DNA of 57,287 nucleotides from Fimenecus sp045593645 (GCA_045593645.1 JAZNWZ010000035.1:1-57287); one strand, 5' to 3'; shown: positions 31,681 to 41,578, numbered from the stretch's first letter. A program made the numbers and translations. Notes: a model not told the origin generated them from the sequence alone.

Positions 31681-32919
31681 ATGTATGTGGCAGTAATGGG
31701 CTATGGTACTGTTGGTTCAGGTGTAGTTGAGGTTCTCACAAAAAACCATGACAGTATTGTAAAACGTAGCACACAAAAGGAAATGGAAGTTAAATATATC
31801 CTTGATTTAAGAGACTTTCCTGGGGACCCTCATGAAAGCAAAATGATTAAGGATTTTAATATAATTCTTAATGATGATGACGTTAAGGTTGTTGTTGAAA
31901 CAATGGGTGGACTTCACCCTGCTTATGAATTTGTTTCATCTTGCCTTAAAGCAGGAAAGAGCGTTGTAACTTCAAATAAAGAGCTTGTTGCAGCAAAAGG
32001 CTGTGAGCTTTTACAATTTGCATCAGAAAACAATGTAAACTTCTTGTTTGAAGCATCAGTTGGCGGCGGCATTCCTATTATCCGTCCAATTTCACAATGT
32101 CTTGCAGCTAACGAGATTGATGAAATCGCAGGTATTTTAAACGGCACAACAAACTTTATTCTTACAATGATGATTGAAAAGAATATGAGCTTTGAAGATG
32201 CACTTAAACTTGCTCAAGATAACGGTTATGCTGAAAAAGACCCTACAGCAGACGTAGAGGGACACGATGCTTGCAGAAAGATTTGTATTCTTGCATCTCT
32301 CTGCTTTGGCAAGCACGTTTATCCTGATTCAGTACACACTGAGGGAATTACAAAAATCACACTTGACGATGTTTCATATATCGGTGCATTTGGTGGCGTA
32401 ATTAAACTTCTTGGTCGTGCAAAGAGAAGAGAAGATGGCAAAATTTTTGCAATTGTTTCTCCTGCAATCGTAATGGACGGTAGTCAGTTGGCATCAGTTA
32501 ATGATGTGTTTAATGCAATTCTTGTTCGTGGTGATGCAACAGGCGATGTTGTATTCTATGGCAAGGGTGCAGGTAAGCTTCCTACTGCATCTGCAGTTGT
32601 GGCTGACGTTATTGACTGTGCAAGAAATATGGATAGAAAGAAACCAATTGGTTGGGGTGAAGCAGAAGAGAATTATGTAGTTGATTACAGAACTTCTTGC
32701 CTTCCTCTTTATATTCGTGCAGAAGTTACTGATAAAGCAAATGCTTTACAAGATGTTGTTGCAACAATTGGTAAAGTACAAGTTCTTGAATTCTCAGGAT
32801 GTAAGTCAAATGAGCTTGCTTTTGTAACAGGCGCTATGCCAGAGGGTGAACTTGTAGAAAAGCTTAACGGTATTTCTTCAATTAGTATTAAATCTCTTAT
32901 CAGAGTAACAGATTATTAA
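31681..32919 (+). CDS. hom: Homoserine dehydrogenase
   Basis: A 412-aa NAD(P)-dependent enzyme that reduces aspartate semialdehyde to homoserine for threonine and methionine. The nucleotide motif GYGTVGSGVVE opens the protein. TSNKELVAAKG, then the catalytic block GGGIPIIRPISQCL and GILNGTTNFILTMM follow, and a C-terminal ACT domain (about 335-412) suggests feedback control. I start at ATG 31681: an AGGGTG site lies 11 bases upstream, while the in-frame GTG 31672 is too close to it. Next gene is lysC, 32 bases on. Confidence 0.95.
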   Translation: MYVAVMGYGTVGSGVVEVLTKNHDSIVKRSTQKEMEVKYILDLRDFPGDPHESKMIKDFNIILNDDDVKVVVETMGGLHPAYEFVSSCLKAGKSVVTSNKELVAAKGCELLQFASENNVNFLFEASVGGGIPIIRPISQCLAANEIDEIAGILNGTTNFILTMMIEKNMSFEDALKLAQDNGYAEKDPTADVEGHDACRKICILASLCFGKHVYPDSVHTEGITKITLDDVSYIGAFGGVIKLLGRAKRREDGKIFAIVSPAIVMDGSQLASVNDVFNAILVRGDATGDVVFYGKGAGKLPTASAVVADVIDCARNMDRKKPIGWGEAEENYVVDYRTSCLPLYIRAEVTDKANALQDVVATIGKVQVLEFSGCKSNELAFVTGAMPEGELVEKLNGISSISIKSLIRVTDY

Positions 32920-32951
32920 TTTTTATAAATTATCCAAACAGGAGGCAATAT

Positions 32952-34160
32952 ATGGGACTTATTGTTCAAAAATTCGGTGGCTCAAGTGTTAGAGATGCCG
33001 AAAGAGTGATGAATGTTGCCCAAATCGTTACTGACACATATCGTGCAGGCAACGATGTTGTTGTTGTAGTATCAGCACAAGGCGACACAACAGATGATTT
33101 AATTGAAAAGGCGTATGAAATCAATGCAAAGCCATCAAAAAGAGAGATGGATATGCTTATGGCATCAGGTGAGCAGATTTCAATAGCACTTCTTGCAATG
33201 GCTATTGAAAAGCTTGGTTGTCCAGTAGTTTCACTTTTAGGTTGGCAAGCAGGATTTAACACAAGCTCTGTATACGGTGCAGCTCGTATTAAATCGGTAA
33301 AAACTGACAGACTTCGTTCAGAAATCGACCGTCATAACATTGTTGTTGTGGCAGGTTTCCAAGGCATTAACAAATATGACGACTTAACAACTCTTGGTCG
33401 TGGTGGTTCAGATACAAGTGCAGTTGCTATTGCTGCTGCTATGCGTGCCGACCGTTGCCAAATCTTCACAGATGTTGAAGGTGTTTACACTGCAGACCCA
33501 AGAAAAGTTGAAAACACAAAGAAGCTTCAAGAAATTACTTATGATGAAATGCTTGAGCTTGCTACATTAGGTGCACAAGTACTTAATAACCGTTCAGTAG
33601 AAATGGCTAAAAAATATAATGTTGAGATAGAGGTTCTCTCAAGCCTTAAGAGAGTGCCTGGCACAATCGTTAAGGAGGTTGCTAAAATGGAAAAAATGCT
33701 TATCAGAGGTGTTACAAAGGATACAGACGTTGCTCGTGTTTCTGTTACAAAAATTCCTAACACACCAGGAATTGCTTTTAAACTTTTTGATGTTCTTGCA
33801 AAGCACAAGATTAATGTTGATATTATTCTTCAATCAATCGGTCGTGAAAGCACAAAGGATATCACATTCACAGTTGCAAAGGGTAATGCAGAAGAAACTC
33901 TTGAATGTGTAAAGAACGTATTTGATATTGAAGAGGAAGATATTGTTGTTGATACATCAGTTGCTAAGATTTCAATCGTAGGTGCTGGTATGGAATCACA
34001 TCCAGGTACAGCATCAAAAATGTTTGAAGCACTTTATGAGCACGACATTAACATTGATATGATTGCAACAAGTGAAATTAAAATTTCTGTTCTTATTGAT
34101 ATTGAAGATGCAGACCGTGCAGTAAGTGCAATTCATAAAGCATTCTTCCCAGCGGAATAA
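32952..34160 (+). CDS. lysC: Aspartate kinase
   Basis: A 402-aa enzyme that phosphorylates aspartate, the first step to lysine, threonine and methionine. The kinase domain shows VQKFGGSSVRD, then VVSAQGDTTDDLI and TLGRGGSDTSAVAIA. Two C-terminal ACT domains (about 265-335 and 340-402) suit lysine-type feedback. An AGGAGG sits upstream. With hom it forms the entry to the aspartate pathway, whose later DAP steps dapF and dapL lie 3 kb downstream. Confidence 0.96.
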   Translation: MGLIVQKFGGSSVRDAERVMNVAQIVTDTYRAGNDVVVVVSAQGDTTDDLIEKAYEINAKPSKREMDMLMASGEQISIALLAMAIEKLGCPVVSLLGWQAGFNTSSVYGAARIKSVKTDRLRSEIDRHNIVVVAGFQGINKYDDLTTLGRGGSDTSAVAIAAAMRADRCQIFTDVEGVYTADPRKVENTKKLQEITYDEMLELATLGAQVLNNRSVEMAKKYNVEIEVLSSLKRVPGTIVKEVAKMEKMLIRGVTKDTDVARVSVTKIPNTPGIAFKLFDVLAKHKINVDIILQSIGRESTKDITFTVAKGNAEETLECVKNVFDIEEEDIVVDTSVAKISIVGAGMESHPGTASKMFEALYEHDINIDMIATSEIKISVLIDIEDADRAVSAIHKAFFPAE

Positions 34161-34171
34161 TTGCGACTAAA

Positions 34172-34205
34172 AGAGAGAAACTTTCAAAGTTTCTCTCTGT
34201 TTTAT
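34172..34205 (+). terminator. Terminator after hom-lysC
   Basis: AGAGAGAAACTTT (34172-34184) is complementary to AAAGTTTCTCTCT (34186-34198), followed by GTTTTAT. Confidence 0.85.
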
Positions 34206-34235
34206 AAAGATTTTTAATGTGAAGGAGATAAAACT

Positions 34236-35696
34236 ATGACAGACAAATTTGTTAAAGAAGGTCTTACCTTTGATGACGTGTTGCTTATCCCTGCTGAAAG
34301 TAATGTGCTTCCAAGCGATGTAGATATTTCAACACAACTTACAAAAACAATCAGACTTAATACACCTGTTATCACTGCTGCTATGGATACAGTAACAGAG
34401 AGTCATATGGCGATTGCTATTGCTCGTGAAGGTGGTATTGGTATCATTCACAAAAATATGTCAATTGAAGCTCAAAAGGCAGAGGTTGATAAGGTTAAGA
34501 GAAGCGAAAACGGTGTTATCACAAATCCTTTTTTCTTATCTCCTGAAAACACAGTAACAGAAGCAGACAATCTTATGCACAAATATAAGATTTCAGGCGT
34601 TCCTGTTTGTGACGAAAATGGTAAACTTGTTGGTATTCTCACAAATCGTGATATGAGATTTATCTCTGATTATAGTGGCAAAATCAAAGAATATATGACA
34701 AGCGATGGCCTTGTTACTGCTCCTGTTGGCACAAGCCACGAAGAAGCAAAGAAGATTTTGATGAAGCATAAAATCGAAAAACTGCCTTTAGTTGATGAGG
34801 CAGGTTTCCTTAAAGGTCTTATTACAATTAAAGATATTGAGAAGAGCGTTAAATATCCAAATTCTGCAAGAGACTCAATGGGCAGACTTCTTTGCGGTGC
34901 TGCTGTTGGTGCGACTGCAGACGTGCTTGATAGAGTTGCAGCTCTTGTTGAAGCAGGTGTTGATATGATTACTCTTGACTCTGCACACGGACATAGCCAA
35001 GGCATTATTAATGCAGTTGCTAAGGTTAAGGCGGCTTATCCAAATCTTCCACTTATTGGTGGTAACATTGCTACTGCAGAGGCAACAAAGGCTCTTATTG
35101 ATGCAGGTGCAGATTGTGTTAAGGTTGGTATTGGTCCTGGTTCAATCTGTACAACTCGTGTTGTTGCAGGTATTGGTGTTCCACAAATCACAGCAGTTTA
35201 CGATTCAGCGAATGAAGCTGCAAAGCATGGTATTACAGTAATTGCAGACGGTGGTATCAAGTATTCTGGTGAAATTGTTAAGGCAATCGCTGCAGGCGCT
35301 AACGCTATTATGGTTGGCTCACTTGTTGCAGGTTGTGAAGAATCTCCAGGTGAAAGCGAAATCTACCAAGGTCGTCAATTTAAAGTATATCGTGGTATGG
35401 GTAGTATTGCAGCTATGAACAATGGTTCAAAAGACAGATACTTCCAAGCAAATAACAAGAAACTCGTTCCAGAAGGTGTTGAAGGTCGTGTTCCTTACAA
35501 GGGACCTCTTGCAGATACAATTTATCAACTTATGGGTGGTCTTAAAGCTGGTATGGGTTACTGTGGTTGTGCAAATATTGAAGAGCTTAAAACAAAAACA
35601 AAGTTTATTAGGATTACAAATGCAGGTCTTAAAGAAAGCCATCCACACGATGTTTACATTACAAAAGAAGCTCCAAACTATTCAGGAAATATATAA
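34236..35696 (+). CDS. guaB: Inosine-5'-monophosphate dehydrogenase
   Basis: A 486-aa enzyme that converts IMP to XMP, the first committed step to GMP. The TIM-barrel opens with EGLTFDDVLLIPAES. Two CBS domains are inserted at about 90-210, and the catalytic cysteine sits in GIGPGSICTTRVVAGIG; the flap has GVEGRVPYKG. Length and order are standard for bacterial GuaB. GAAGGAG lies before the ATG. No purine riboswitch is seen upstream. Confidence 0.97.
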   Translation: MTDKFVKEGLTFDDVLLIPAESNVLPSDVDISTQLTKTIRLNTPVITAAMDTVTESHMAIAIAREGGIGIIHKNMSIEAQKAEVDKVKRSENGVITNPFFLSPENTVTEADNLMHKYKISGVPVCDENGKLVGILTNRDMRFISDYSGKIKEYMTSDGLVTAPVGTSHEEAKKILMKHKIEKLPLVDEAGFLKGLITIKDIEKSVKYPNSARDSMGRLLCGAAVGATADVLDRVAALVEAGVDMITLDSAHGHSQGIINAVAKVKAAYPNLPLIGGNIATAEATKALIDAGADCVKVGIGPGSICTTRVVAGIGVPQITAVYDSANEAAKHGITVIADGGIKYSGEIVKAIAAGANAIMVGSLVAGCEESPGESEIYQGRQFKVYRGMGSIAAMNNGSKDRYFQANNKKLVPEGVEGRVPYKGPLADTIYQLMGGLKAGMGYCGCANIEELKTKTKFIRITNAGLKESHPHDVYITKEAPNYSGNI

Positions 35697-35719
35697 TATA
35701 AAAATAAGGATATTGAGAT

Positions 35720-36973
35720 ATGTATAATAATTTAATGGATTCTATTGGTTTTGTTGGGCAAACAGACCCTGAAGTAGCTTCTGCTATGGCAGGTGAGCTT
35801 AAACGTCAAAAGCAAAATCTTGAACTTATTGCAAGTGAAAACATTGTTTCTCCTGCAGTTATGGCTGCTATGGGAAGCGTTCTTACAAACAAATATGCTG
35901 AAGGCTATCCTGGAAAAAGATACTACGGTGGATGTGAAAATGTTGACGTAGTTGAAGATATTGCAAGAGATAGACTTAAAAAGCTTTTTGGTGCAAATTA
36001 CGCAAATGTTCAACCTCACTCAGGTGCTCAAGCAAACCTTGCAGTTTACTTTGCTCTTGTTGAAACAGGGGACACAATTATGGGTATGAACCTTGCAGAA
36101 GGTGGCCACTTAACTCACGGTTCACCAGTAAATATGTCAGGTAAATATTATAATTTTGTACCTTATGGTGTTGATGAAAACGGCTTCCTTGATTATGAAG
36201 CATTTGAACAAAAAGCAAAGGAGTGTAAGCCTAAGCTTATTGTAGCAGGTGCATCTGCATATCCAAGAACAATTGATTTTGAAAGAATGGCAAATATCGC
36301 ACATAGTGTTGGTGCATACTTTATGGTTGATATGGCTCATATTGCGGGTCTTGTTGCTGCAGGACTTCACCCATCTCCGGTACCTTATGCTGATGTTGTT
36401 ACATCAACAACTCACAAGACACTTCGTGGTCCTCGTGGTGGTATCATTCTTTGCAAGGATGAAGAATTTGGCATGCGATTCAACAAGGCTATTTTCCCAG
36501 GCACACAAGGTGGTCCTTTGATGCATACAATTGCAGCAAAGGCAGTTTGCTTTGGGGAAGCATTAAGTGATGACTTTAAAGCATATCAACAAAGAGTTGT
36601 TGACAATGCAAAAGCACTTGCAGATGGACTTACAAAGCGTGGCATCAATCTTGTATCAGGTGGCACAGATAATCACCTTATGCTTGTTGACCTTCGTTCA
36701 GTTGGTATTACAGGTAAAGAGCTTGAAAAACGCCTTGACGAAGTTCATATTACTGCAAATAAAAATGCTATTCTTAATGACCCTGAAAAACCATTTGTAA
36801 CAAGTGGCGTAAGACTTGGCACACCTGCAGTTACAACAAGAGGACTCCAGGTAGAAGATATGGATAAAATTGCAGAGTTTATTTATCTTGCTGCTACTGA
36901 TTTTGAAAACAAAGCAGAGTATATTAAGCAAGGCGTTGCAGAAATTTGTGCAAAATATCCTTTATATGAATAA
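35720..36973 (+). CDS. glyA: Serine hydroxymethyltransferase
   Basis: A 417-aa PLP enzyme that moves the serine hydroxymethyl group to tetrahydrofolate, making glycine and one-carbon units. Motifs are LELIASENIVSPAVMAAMGS (in part), YAEGYPGKRYYGG, LTHGSPVN, and the PLP lysine in TSTTHKTLRGPRGG. The N-terminus carries about 15 residues before the usual start; ATG 35720 has AGGA 10 bases upstream, while ATG 35735 has none. It lies 23 bases after guaB, so the two are probably cotranscribed. Confidence 0.96.
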   Translation: MYNNLMDSIGFVGQTDPEVASAMAGELKRQKQNLELIASENIVSPAVMAAMGSVLTNKYAEGYPGKRYYGGCENVDVVEDIARDRLKKLFGANYANVQPHSGAQANLAVYFALVETGDTIMGMNLAEGGHLTHGSPVNMSGKYYNFVPYGVDENGFLDYEAFEQKAKECKPKLIVAGASAYPRTIDFERMANIAHSVGAYFMVDMAHIAGLVAAGLHPSPVPYADVVTSTTHKTLRGPRGGIILCKDEEFGMRFNKAIFPGTQGGPLMHTIAAKAVCFGEALSDDFKAYQQRVVDNAKALADGLTKRGINLVSGGTDNHLMLVDLRSVGITGKELEKRLDEVHITANKNAILNDPEKPFVTSGVRLGTPAVTTRGLQVEDMDKIAEFIYLAATDFENKAEYIKQGVAEICAKYPLYE

Positions 36974-36988
36974 ATCATAATATAAAAA

Positions 36989-37022
36989 CCCTACTGCATA
37001 AAATTTAAAAAATGCAGTGGGG
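36989..37022 (+). promoter_or_regulatory. Hairpin overlapping the dapF ribosome-binding site
   Basis: CCCTACTGCAT (36989-36999) pairs with ATGCAGTGGGG (37012-37022, one G-U). The right arm runs into GGGGGA (37019-37024), the Shine-Dalgarno of dapF, and is followed by TTTTA. It could be a weak terminator for glyA or a translation switch for dapF. Confidence 0.55.
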
Positions 37023-37028
37023 GATTTT

Positions 37029-37856
37029 ATGAGATTTACAAAAATGCACGGTGCAGGAAACGATTATATTTACATAAATTGCTTTGAAGAAATAATCGAA
37101 AATCCTGAAAAGCTTGCTAAAGAATTAAGTTGTCAACATTTTTCCATAGGGGCAGATGGAATTGTACTGATTTATCCGTCAGGTAATGCCGATTGCTTTA
37201 TGGACATTTATAATAAAGACGGCTCAAGGGCAAAAATGTGTGGCAATGCAGTTAGATGTGTTGGAAAATATATTTATGACAATGTAAAAAAGTCAAAAAC
37301 CGTTACAGTTGATACATTAAGTGGTATAAAAACAGTAGAATTGATTTTTGATGGTGAAAAAGTTGTAGGTGGTAGGGTTGATATGGGCAAACCTATATTA
37401 AACGGTCATCAAATTCCTACAAGATTTGGCACAAGCGTTGTAAAAGACGAAACAATTAAAGTTGAAAATAATGATTACAAAATAACTTGTGTTTCTATGG
37501 GTAATCCCCATTGCATAGTGTTTTGTGATGATATATATAAATTGGATTTGGAAAAAATCGGCACAAGATTTGAAAATCACGAAATGTTTCCAGAGCGAAT
37601 TAACACAGAATTTGTAGAGGCTGTAGATAAAAATTATCTTAAGATGCGAGTGTGGGAGCGTGGTAGTGGTGAAACCCTTGCTTGTGGCACGGGTGCTTGT
37701 GCAGTAGGCGTGGCGTCGATTATCAATGGTATTTGCAAACAAAACGAGGAAATTCAAATCCACACAAAAGGTGGCGTTTTAACGGTTAAATGGCACGAAA
37801 ATAATAGTGTTTATTTAAGTGGAAACGCAGTCAAAGTGTTTGAGGGTGAAATATAA
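37029..37856 (+). CDS. dapF: Diaminopimelate epimerase
   Basis: A 275-aa enzyme that turns LL- into meso-diaminopimelate for lysine and cell-wall peptides. Both catalytic cysteines are visible: MCGNAVRCVGK and ETLACGTGACAVGV. HGAGNDYIYI at the start and GNPHCIVF are further family marks. I start at ATG 37029, four bases after GGGGGA; the open frame begins earlier at GTG 37017. The next gene, dapL, makes its substrate. Confidence 0.96.
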   Translation: MRFTKMHGAGNDYIYINCFEEIIENPEKLAKELSCQHFSIGADGIVLIYPSGNADCFMDIYNKDGSRAKMCGNAVRCVGKYIYDNVKKSKTVTVDTLSGIKTVELIFDGEKVVGGRVDMGKPILNGHQIPTRFGTSVVKDETIKVENNDYKITCVSMGNPHCIVFCDDIYKLDLEKIGTRFENHEMFPERINTEFVEAVDKNYLKMRVWERGSGETLACGTGACAVGVASIINGICKQNEEIQIHTKGGVLTVKWHENNSVYLSGNAVKVFEGEI

Positions 37857-37879
37857 TATTCCATTTTGGAGGAAGAATT

Positions 37880-39094
37880 ATGAAAATAAATGAAAACTTT
37901 TTAAAAATTCAAAGCTCATATCTTTTTTCAAACATTGCAAAAAAGGTAAGAGCATACACAGAGGCAAATCCTGACAAGGCAATTATTCGTCTTGGTATTG
38001 GTGATGTTACAAGACCTCTTGCTGATGAGTGCATTACTGCTATGCATAAAGCAGTTGACGAAATGGCAAATGAAAAAACATTTATGGGTTATCCACCAGA
38101 ATATGGTCATAATTGGCTTTTAGACGCTATTAACACTAACGATTACAAAGCATACGGCGTTGAGCTTGACAATAGTGAAATCTTTGTTTCAGACGGTGCA
38201 AAGAGCGACTGTGGCAATATTGGTGACATTTTCTCAACAGACAATAAAGTTGCAGTTTGCGACCCTGTTTATCCTGTTTATGTTGACACAAATGTTATGA
38301 GTGGTCGTTCAGGCGACAAGACAGAAAATGGTTGGAGCAACATTTACTATATGCCTTGCCTTGCTGAAAACAACTTTTTACCTGAGCTTCCAAAAGAAAA
38401 GGTTGACATTATTTACCTTTGTTTCCCAAACAACCCAACTGGTATGGCTATCACAAAGGATGAGCTTAAAAAATGGGTTGACTATGCAAATGAAAATGGC
38501 TCAGTAATTCTTTACGACTCTGCTTATGAAGCATTCATTACAGAAGAAAATGTACCACACTCAATTTTTGAAATCGAAGGTGCAAAAACTTGTGCTATCG
38601 AATTCAGAAGCTTCTCAAAAACAGCAGGCTTTACCGGTGTTCGTTGTGGATACACAGTTATTCCACACGATTTAAAGGTAGATGGCATTGAGCTTAATGC
38701 TCTTTGGGCTCGTCGTCAAGCAACAAAGTTCAACGGTGTTTCTTATATCACTCAAAGAGCTGCTGAGGCTTGCTACAGTGAAGAAGGCAAAAAGCAAATT
38801 CGTGAAATTATTGCGTATTATCAAAACAATGCTAAGATTATCTATAATGGACTTAAGGAGTGTGGCTTTACAGTTTATGGTGCAGTAAACTCACCTTATG
38901 TATGGCTCAAGACTCCTGATGGAATGGGTAGTTGGGAATTCTTTGACACACTTCTTGAAAACATTCAAGTTGTTGGTACTCCTGGTGAAGGCTTTGGACC
39001 AAGCGGTGAAGGATATTTCAGACTTACTGCATTCGGCTCAACAGAAAATACAATTAAAGCTGTTGAAAGAATTAAAAATTATTTCTGCAAATAA
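37880..39094 (+). CDS. dapL: LL-diaminopimelate aminotransferase
   Basis: A 404-aa PLP aminotransferase that makes LL-diaminopimelate directly from tetrahydrodipicolinate, bypassing the acylated route. The PLP lysine is in SFSKTAGFTGVRCGYTVIP. RLGIGDVTRPL, GYPPEYGHNWL and CFPNNPTGMA fit DapL rather than ordinary aminotransferases. It follows dapF by 23 bases with GGAGGAAG upstream and ends at a strong bidirectional terminator. Together with lysC and dapF it shows the aminotransferase variant of lysine synthesis. Confidence 0.95.
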   Translation: MKINENFLKIQSSYLFSNIAKKVRAYTEANPDKAIIRLGIGDVTRPLADECITAMHKAVDEMANEKTFMGYPPEYGHNWLLDAINTNDYKAYGVELDNSEIFVSDGAKSDCGNIGDIFSTDNKVAVCDPVYPVYVDTNVMSGRSGDKTENGWSNIYYMPCLAENNFLPELPKEKVDIIYLCFPNNPTGMAITKDELKKWVDYANENGSVILYDSAYEAFITEENVPHSIFEIEGAKTCAIEFRSFSKTAGFTGVRCGYTVIPHDLKVDGIELNALWARRQATKFNGVSYITQRAAEACYSEEGKKQIREIIAYYQNNAKIIYNGLKECGFTVYGAVNSPYVWLKTPDGMGSWEFFDTLLENIQVVGTPGEGFGPSGEGYFRLTAFGSTENTIKAVERIKNYFCK

Positions 39095-39100
39095 AATAAA

Positions 39101-39136
39101 AAGAAAAGAGAGAGCCGGTTGGCTCTCTCTTTTCTT
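39101..39136. terminator. Bidirectional terminator after dapL
   Basis: AAGAAAAGAGAGAGCC (39101-39116), loop GGTT, GGCTCTCTCTTTTCTT (39121-39136). It has A/T tails on both sides and serves dapL and the convergent minus-strand gene ending at 39167. Confidence 0.93.
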
Positions 39137-39166
39137 TTGGGGTTTTGAGGAGAATTATAAAGACGA

Positions 39167-39562
39167 TTATTTCATTAACTCGTCTGTCAATCTAATAATT
39201 TCAGGGGCAATTTTTTTGCGTGATTTTGTTAAAATGCTTTTATAAATAGGATAAGCAACTAAAGCAATAAGCATTCCAACAATGCCAATAATAATGCCAT
39301 AAAGCATATTGTTTTGTATGCCGAGAATTTCACCAATGTTTGTCATAACAAGGCTCATACCTGAACCCATAAGAAGTGCACCGATAATACCGATAATAAC
39401 AGATACAGCAACTGCTTTTTTGGTAACCTTTTTATCAAGATGTTTGATTTGGTCTAATGTTGTAACAGGCTTTGCAGAATATTTTTCACGAATTTTGTAA
39501 AGCTCTTTTTGCTCTTTTGCAGAGTATGTGTATTGAAAAGAATTGTTTTGATTTTGTTCCAT
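39167..39562 (-). CDS. Small two-helix membrane protein, paralog of the one at 42632
   Basis: A 131-aa protein with a polar N-terminus (about 1-45, KEQKELYKIREKY) and two membrane segments (about 50-72 and 86-108), then a basic C-terminus. The core MGSGMSLVMTNIGEILG is nearly identical to MGAGMSLVMTDIGEILG in the 121-aa protein at 42632-42997, so the pair are paralogs bracketing the two-component system. I know no function for the family. An AGGAG site precedes the ATG. It is 65 bases after the HK-linked membrane protein and may share its transcript. Confidence 0.7.
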   Translation of the reverse strand: MEQNQNNSFQYTYSAKEQKELYKIREKYSAKPVTTLDQIKHLDKKVTKKAVAVSVIIGIIGALLMGSGMSLVMTNIGEILGIQNNMLYGIIIGIVGMLIALVAYPIYKSILTKSRKKIAPEIIRLTDELMK

Positions 39563-39627
39563 AATTTACTCCTAACTGATTTGTTGAGTTTATTATAATG
39601 TTTGGTTGTTTAAAAAATTATAAAGAT

Positions 39628-40506
39628 TTATTTAAGTTTTGTTAATTTTTTAATTTTTTTATTAGATTTTACAATCATAAAAATAGCAATTACTAAAATA
39701 AAAACAGAAATGCTAATACCTGAAAGCCCATTCATAAGTTGACGGAAGATTTTATCTTCACTTTGACCAAAGGTTGTAAGCATTGCGCTTTCAAGAGTGA
39801 GCATAGATACAAGTGATGTAGCGAGGCTGACAATCTTTGTTGCAGAAAAGACAGGATTATTTGCTTTTTTGTATTTGAAAAGATTTATAATTGCTACAGC
39901 TACTGCAGTAAATGTGTAAGCAGCAAGGGCGATTGTAGTGATTTGTGAATAATGAAAAACTTTATTTTCAAAGGTAATAAAAATAATAATGATTGTTAAA
40001 GCAATGTGTGTCAGCAAAAGTCCAACGCCACAAAGTCTATAGCAACATAACTCGTAAAGCATATTTTCACCCGGTTTAAAACGAGCAGTAAAATGGAGAA
40101 GAGCAAATCTCATAATGCTCAATAAAACATAATATGCTGCCATAGAATAAAACCAAATTGAATGATGTAATAAACCTAAAACAAGTTGAAATATAACATA
40201 GCAAAGGTTAATTGCTAATGTACCGTAAAGTGAAATTTTAATTTGAAAATGCTTGTCTGTGAAATATTTTTCTATAGTTTTATTTCTTGTTTTAAAGGTT
40301 TTAAAAAAGGCAATAATATTTGGGATTTTTATGCACCACAAGGTTAAAACATATGCAGATAAGCCATAAGAAGTGTATGTTAAAATAGGGTGAGCATTAC
40401 CAACAAAAGCATATATTAAAAGTACAATTGCGATAGGTGTTAATAAAACCCTTATTATAAAATGTGGCAAAAAAATCAATTTGCAAATTTTCTTAAATGT
40501 TTCCAT
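39628..40506 (-). CDS. Multi-spanning membrane protein linked to a histidine kinase
   Basis: A 292-aa protein with about 7-8 membrane segments and a basic C-terminal tail (KSNKKIKKLTKLK). I do not recognise a family; no transporter motif is clear. The start is METFKKICK at ATG 40506, with an AGGAGGG site, although the frame stays open upstream into the kinase gene. It overlaps the end of the histidine kinase gene by 14 bases, so it is translationally coupled and probably serves or is served by that two-component system. Confidence 0.65.
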   Translation of the reverse strand: METFKKICKLIFLPHFIIRVLLTPIAIVLLIYAFVGNAHPILTYTSYGLSAYVLTLWCIKIPNIIAFFKTFKTRNKTIEKYFTDKHFQIKISLYGTLAINLCYVIFQLVLGLLHHSIWFYSMAAYYVLLSIMRFALLHFTARFKPGENMLYELCCYRLCGVGLLLTHIALTIIIIFITFENKVFHYSQITTIALAAYTFTAVAVAIINLFKYKKANNPVFSATKIVSLATSLVSMLTLESAMLTTFGQSEDKIFRQLMNGLSGISISVFILVIAIFMIVKSNKKIKKLTKLK

Positions 40507-41578
40507 TTTTTGCCCTCCTAATTTTAACAGTAAAGGTGCTTCCTTCACCAAGTGTGCTTTCAACAGATATTTCACCATTTAAAATATCAATTACTCTTTT
40601 AACAAGAGCAAGACCTAAACCGTTGCCTTGAGTTGCACGAGAGGTATCTCCTTGATAGAATTTTTCAAAAATGTGAGCACCAACATCGGCAGACATACCA
40701 ATTCCTGTGTCAGAAATCTTTACTATAGCGTGATTTTCTGTTGAAGACAAAGAAACAGAAACCTTTCCCCCTGAGCTTGTAAATTTAAAAGCATTTGAGA
40801 GAAGATTGTTCCAAACTAAATACAAAAGCTCATCATCGGCAGAAACAAGAATGTTTTCTTCAATATCTGTGTTGATTTCAATGTTTTCTTTTTCCCAAGT
40901 ACTTTCAAATTGTAAAAGACATTCACAAAGCTGTTCACCAAGGTCAAATGCCTTTGTTTTTGGATAGATTTGTTGATTTTCAAGACGGTTAAGCTTTAAA
41001 ATGTTTGTCATCATATCAGAAAGACGTCTTGCACCGTTTGTTACACCCTTGGCATACTCAATTTGTTCTTCCTTTGAGATGTTTTCAGACTGCAAAAGTT
41101 TGCCGTAATTTTGAATTACTGCAAGAGGTGTTTTCATTTCGTGTGAAACATTTGAGATAAAATCTGTTCTTAATGTTTCAACACCAGATAGTTCCTCTGC
41201 CATTTGATTAAAGCAACGAATAATCTCATTAAAATTTTCGTCAACGCCAAGCTTGTTGATAGGTGTAACTCGAACTGAAAAATCACCTTTAACTATTTTT
41301 TTTGTAGCATCAACAATATGTTTTGTTGAACGCTCAACAGTGAATTTTCTACGAATAGCGTCAACAATTGTAAGGATTAAGCTTAAGAAAATTACATTTA
41401 CAAAAGTGAGTTTTGCTGCAGATGCAAGGTTTTCACTTGTTAATACTACATTAAGTGAAGCTGTAAGTAATCTCACAAAAAGGGTAGTGGTGCAGGTTAC
41501 AAGAAAAGCAATAAGAAGAAAAAAGGTTAAGTAGTTTTGTACTGCATAGGCAAGTTTTTTTATGAAACTTCGTTTCAT
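40493..41578 (-). CDS. Sensor histidine kinase
   Basis: A 361-aa membrane kinase. Two membrane helices (about 15-40 and 57-75) surround a very short external part, so it probably senses within the membrane or through a partner. A HAMP-like linker follows (about 78-125), then the HisKA box SNVSHEMKTPLAVIQ with phospho-accepting His146, and the ATPase boxes NLLSNAFKF, DTGIGM and GNGLGLALVK. It overlaps the response-regulator gene by 4 bases (ATGA). The target genes are not evident from the sequence. Confidence 0.93.
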   Translation of the reverse strand: MKRSFIKKLAYAVQNYLTFFLLIAFLVTCTTTLFVRLLTASLNVVLTSENLASAAKLTFVNVIFLSLILTIVDAIRRKFTVERSTKHIVDATKKIVKGDFSVRVTPINKLGVDENFNEIIRCFNQMAEELSGVETLRTDFISNVSHEMKTPLAVIQNYGKLLQSENISKEEQIEYAKGVTNGARRLSDMMTNILKLNRLENQQIYPKTKAFDLGEQLCECLLQFESTWEKENIEINTDIEENILVSADDELLYLVWNNLLSNAFKFTSSGGKVSVSLSSTENHAIVKISDTGIGMSADVGAHIFEKFYQGDTSRATQGNGLGLALVKRVIDILNGEISVESTLGEGSTFTVKIRRAKNGNI

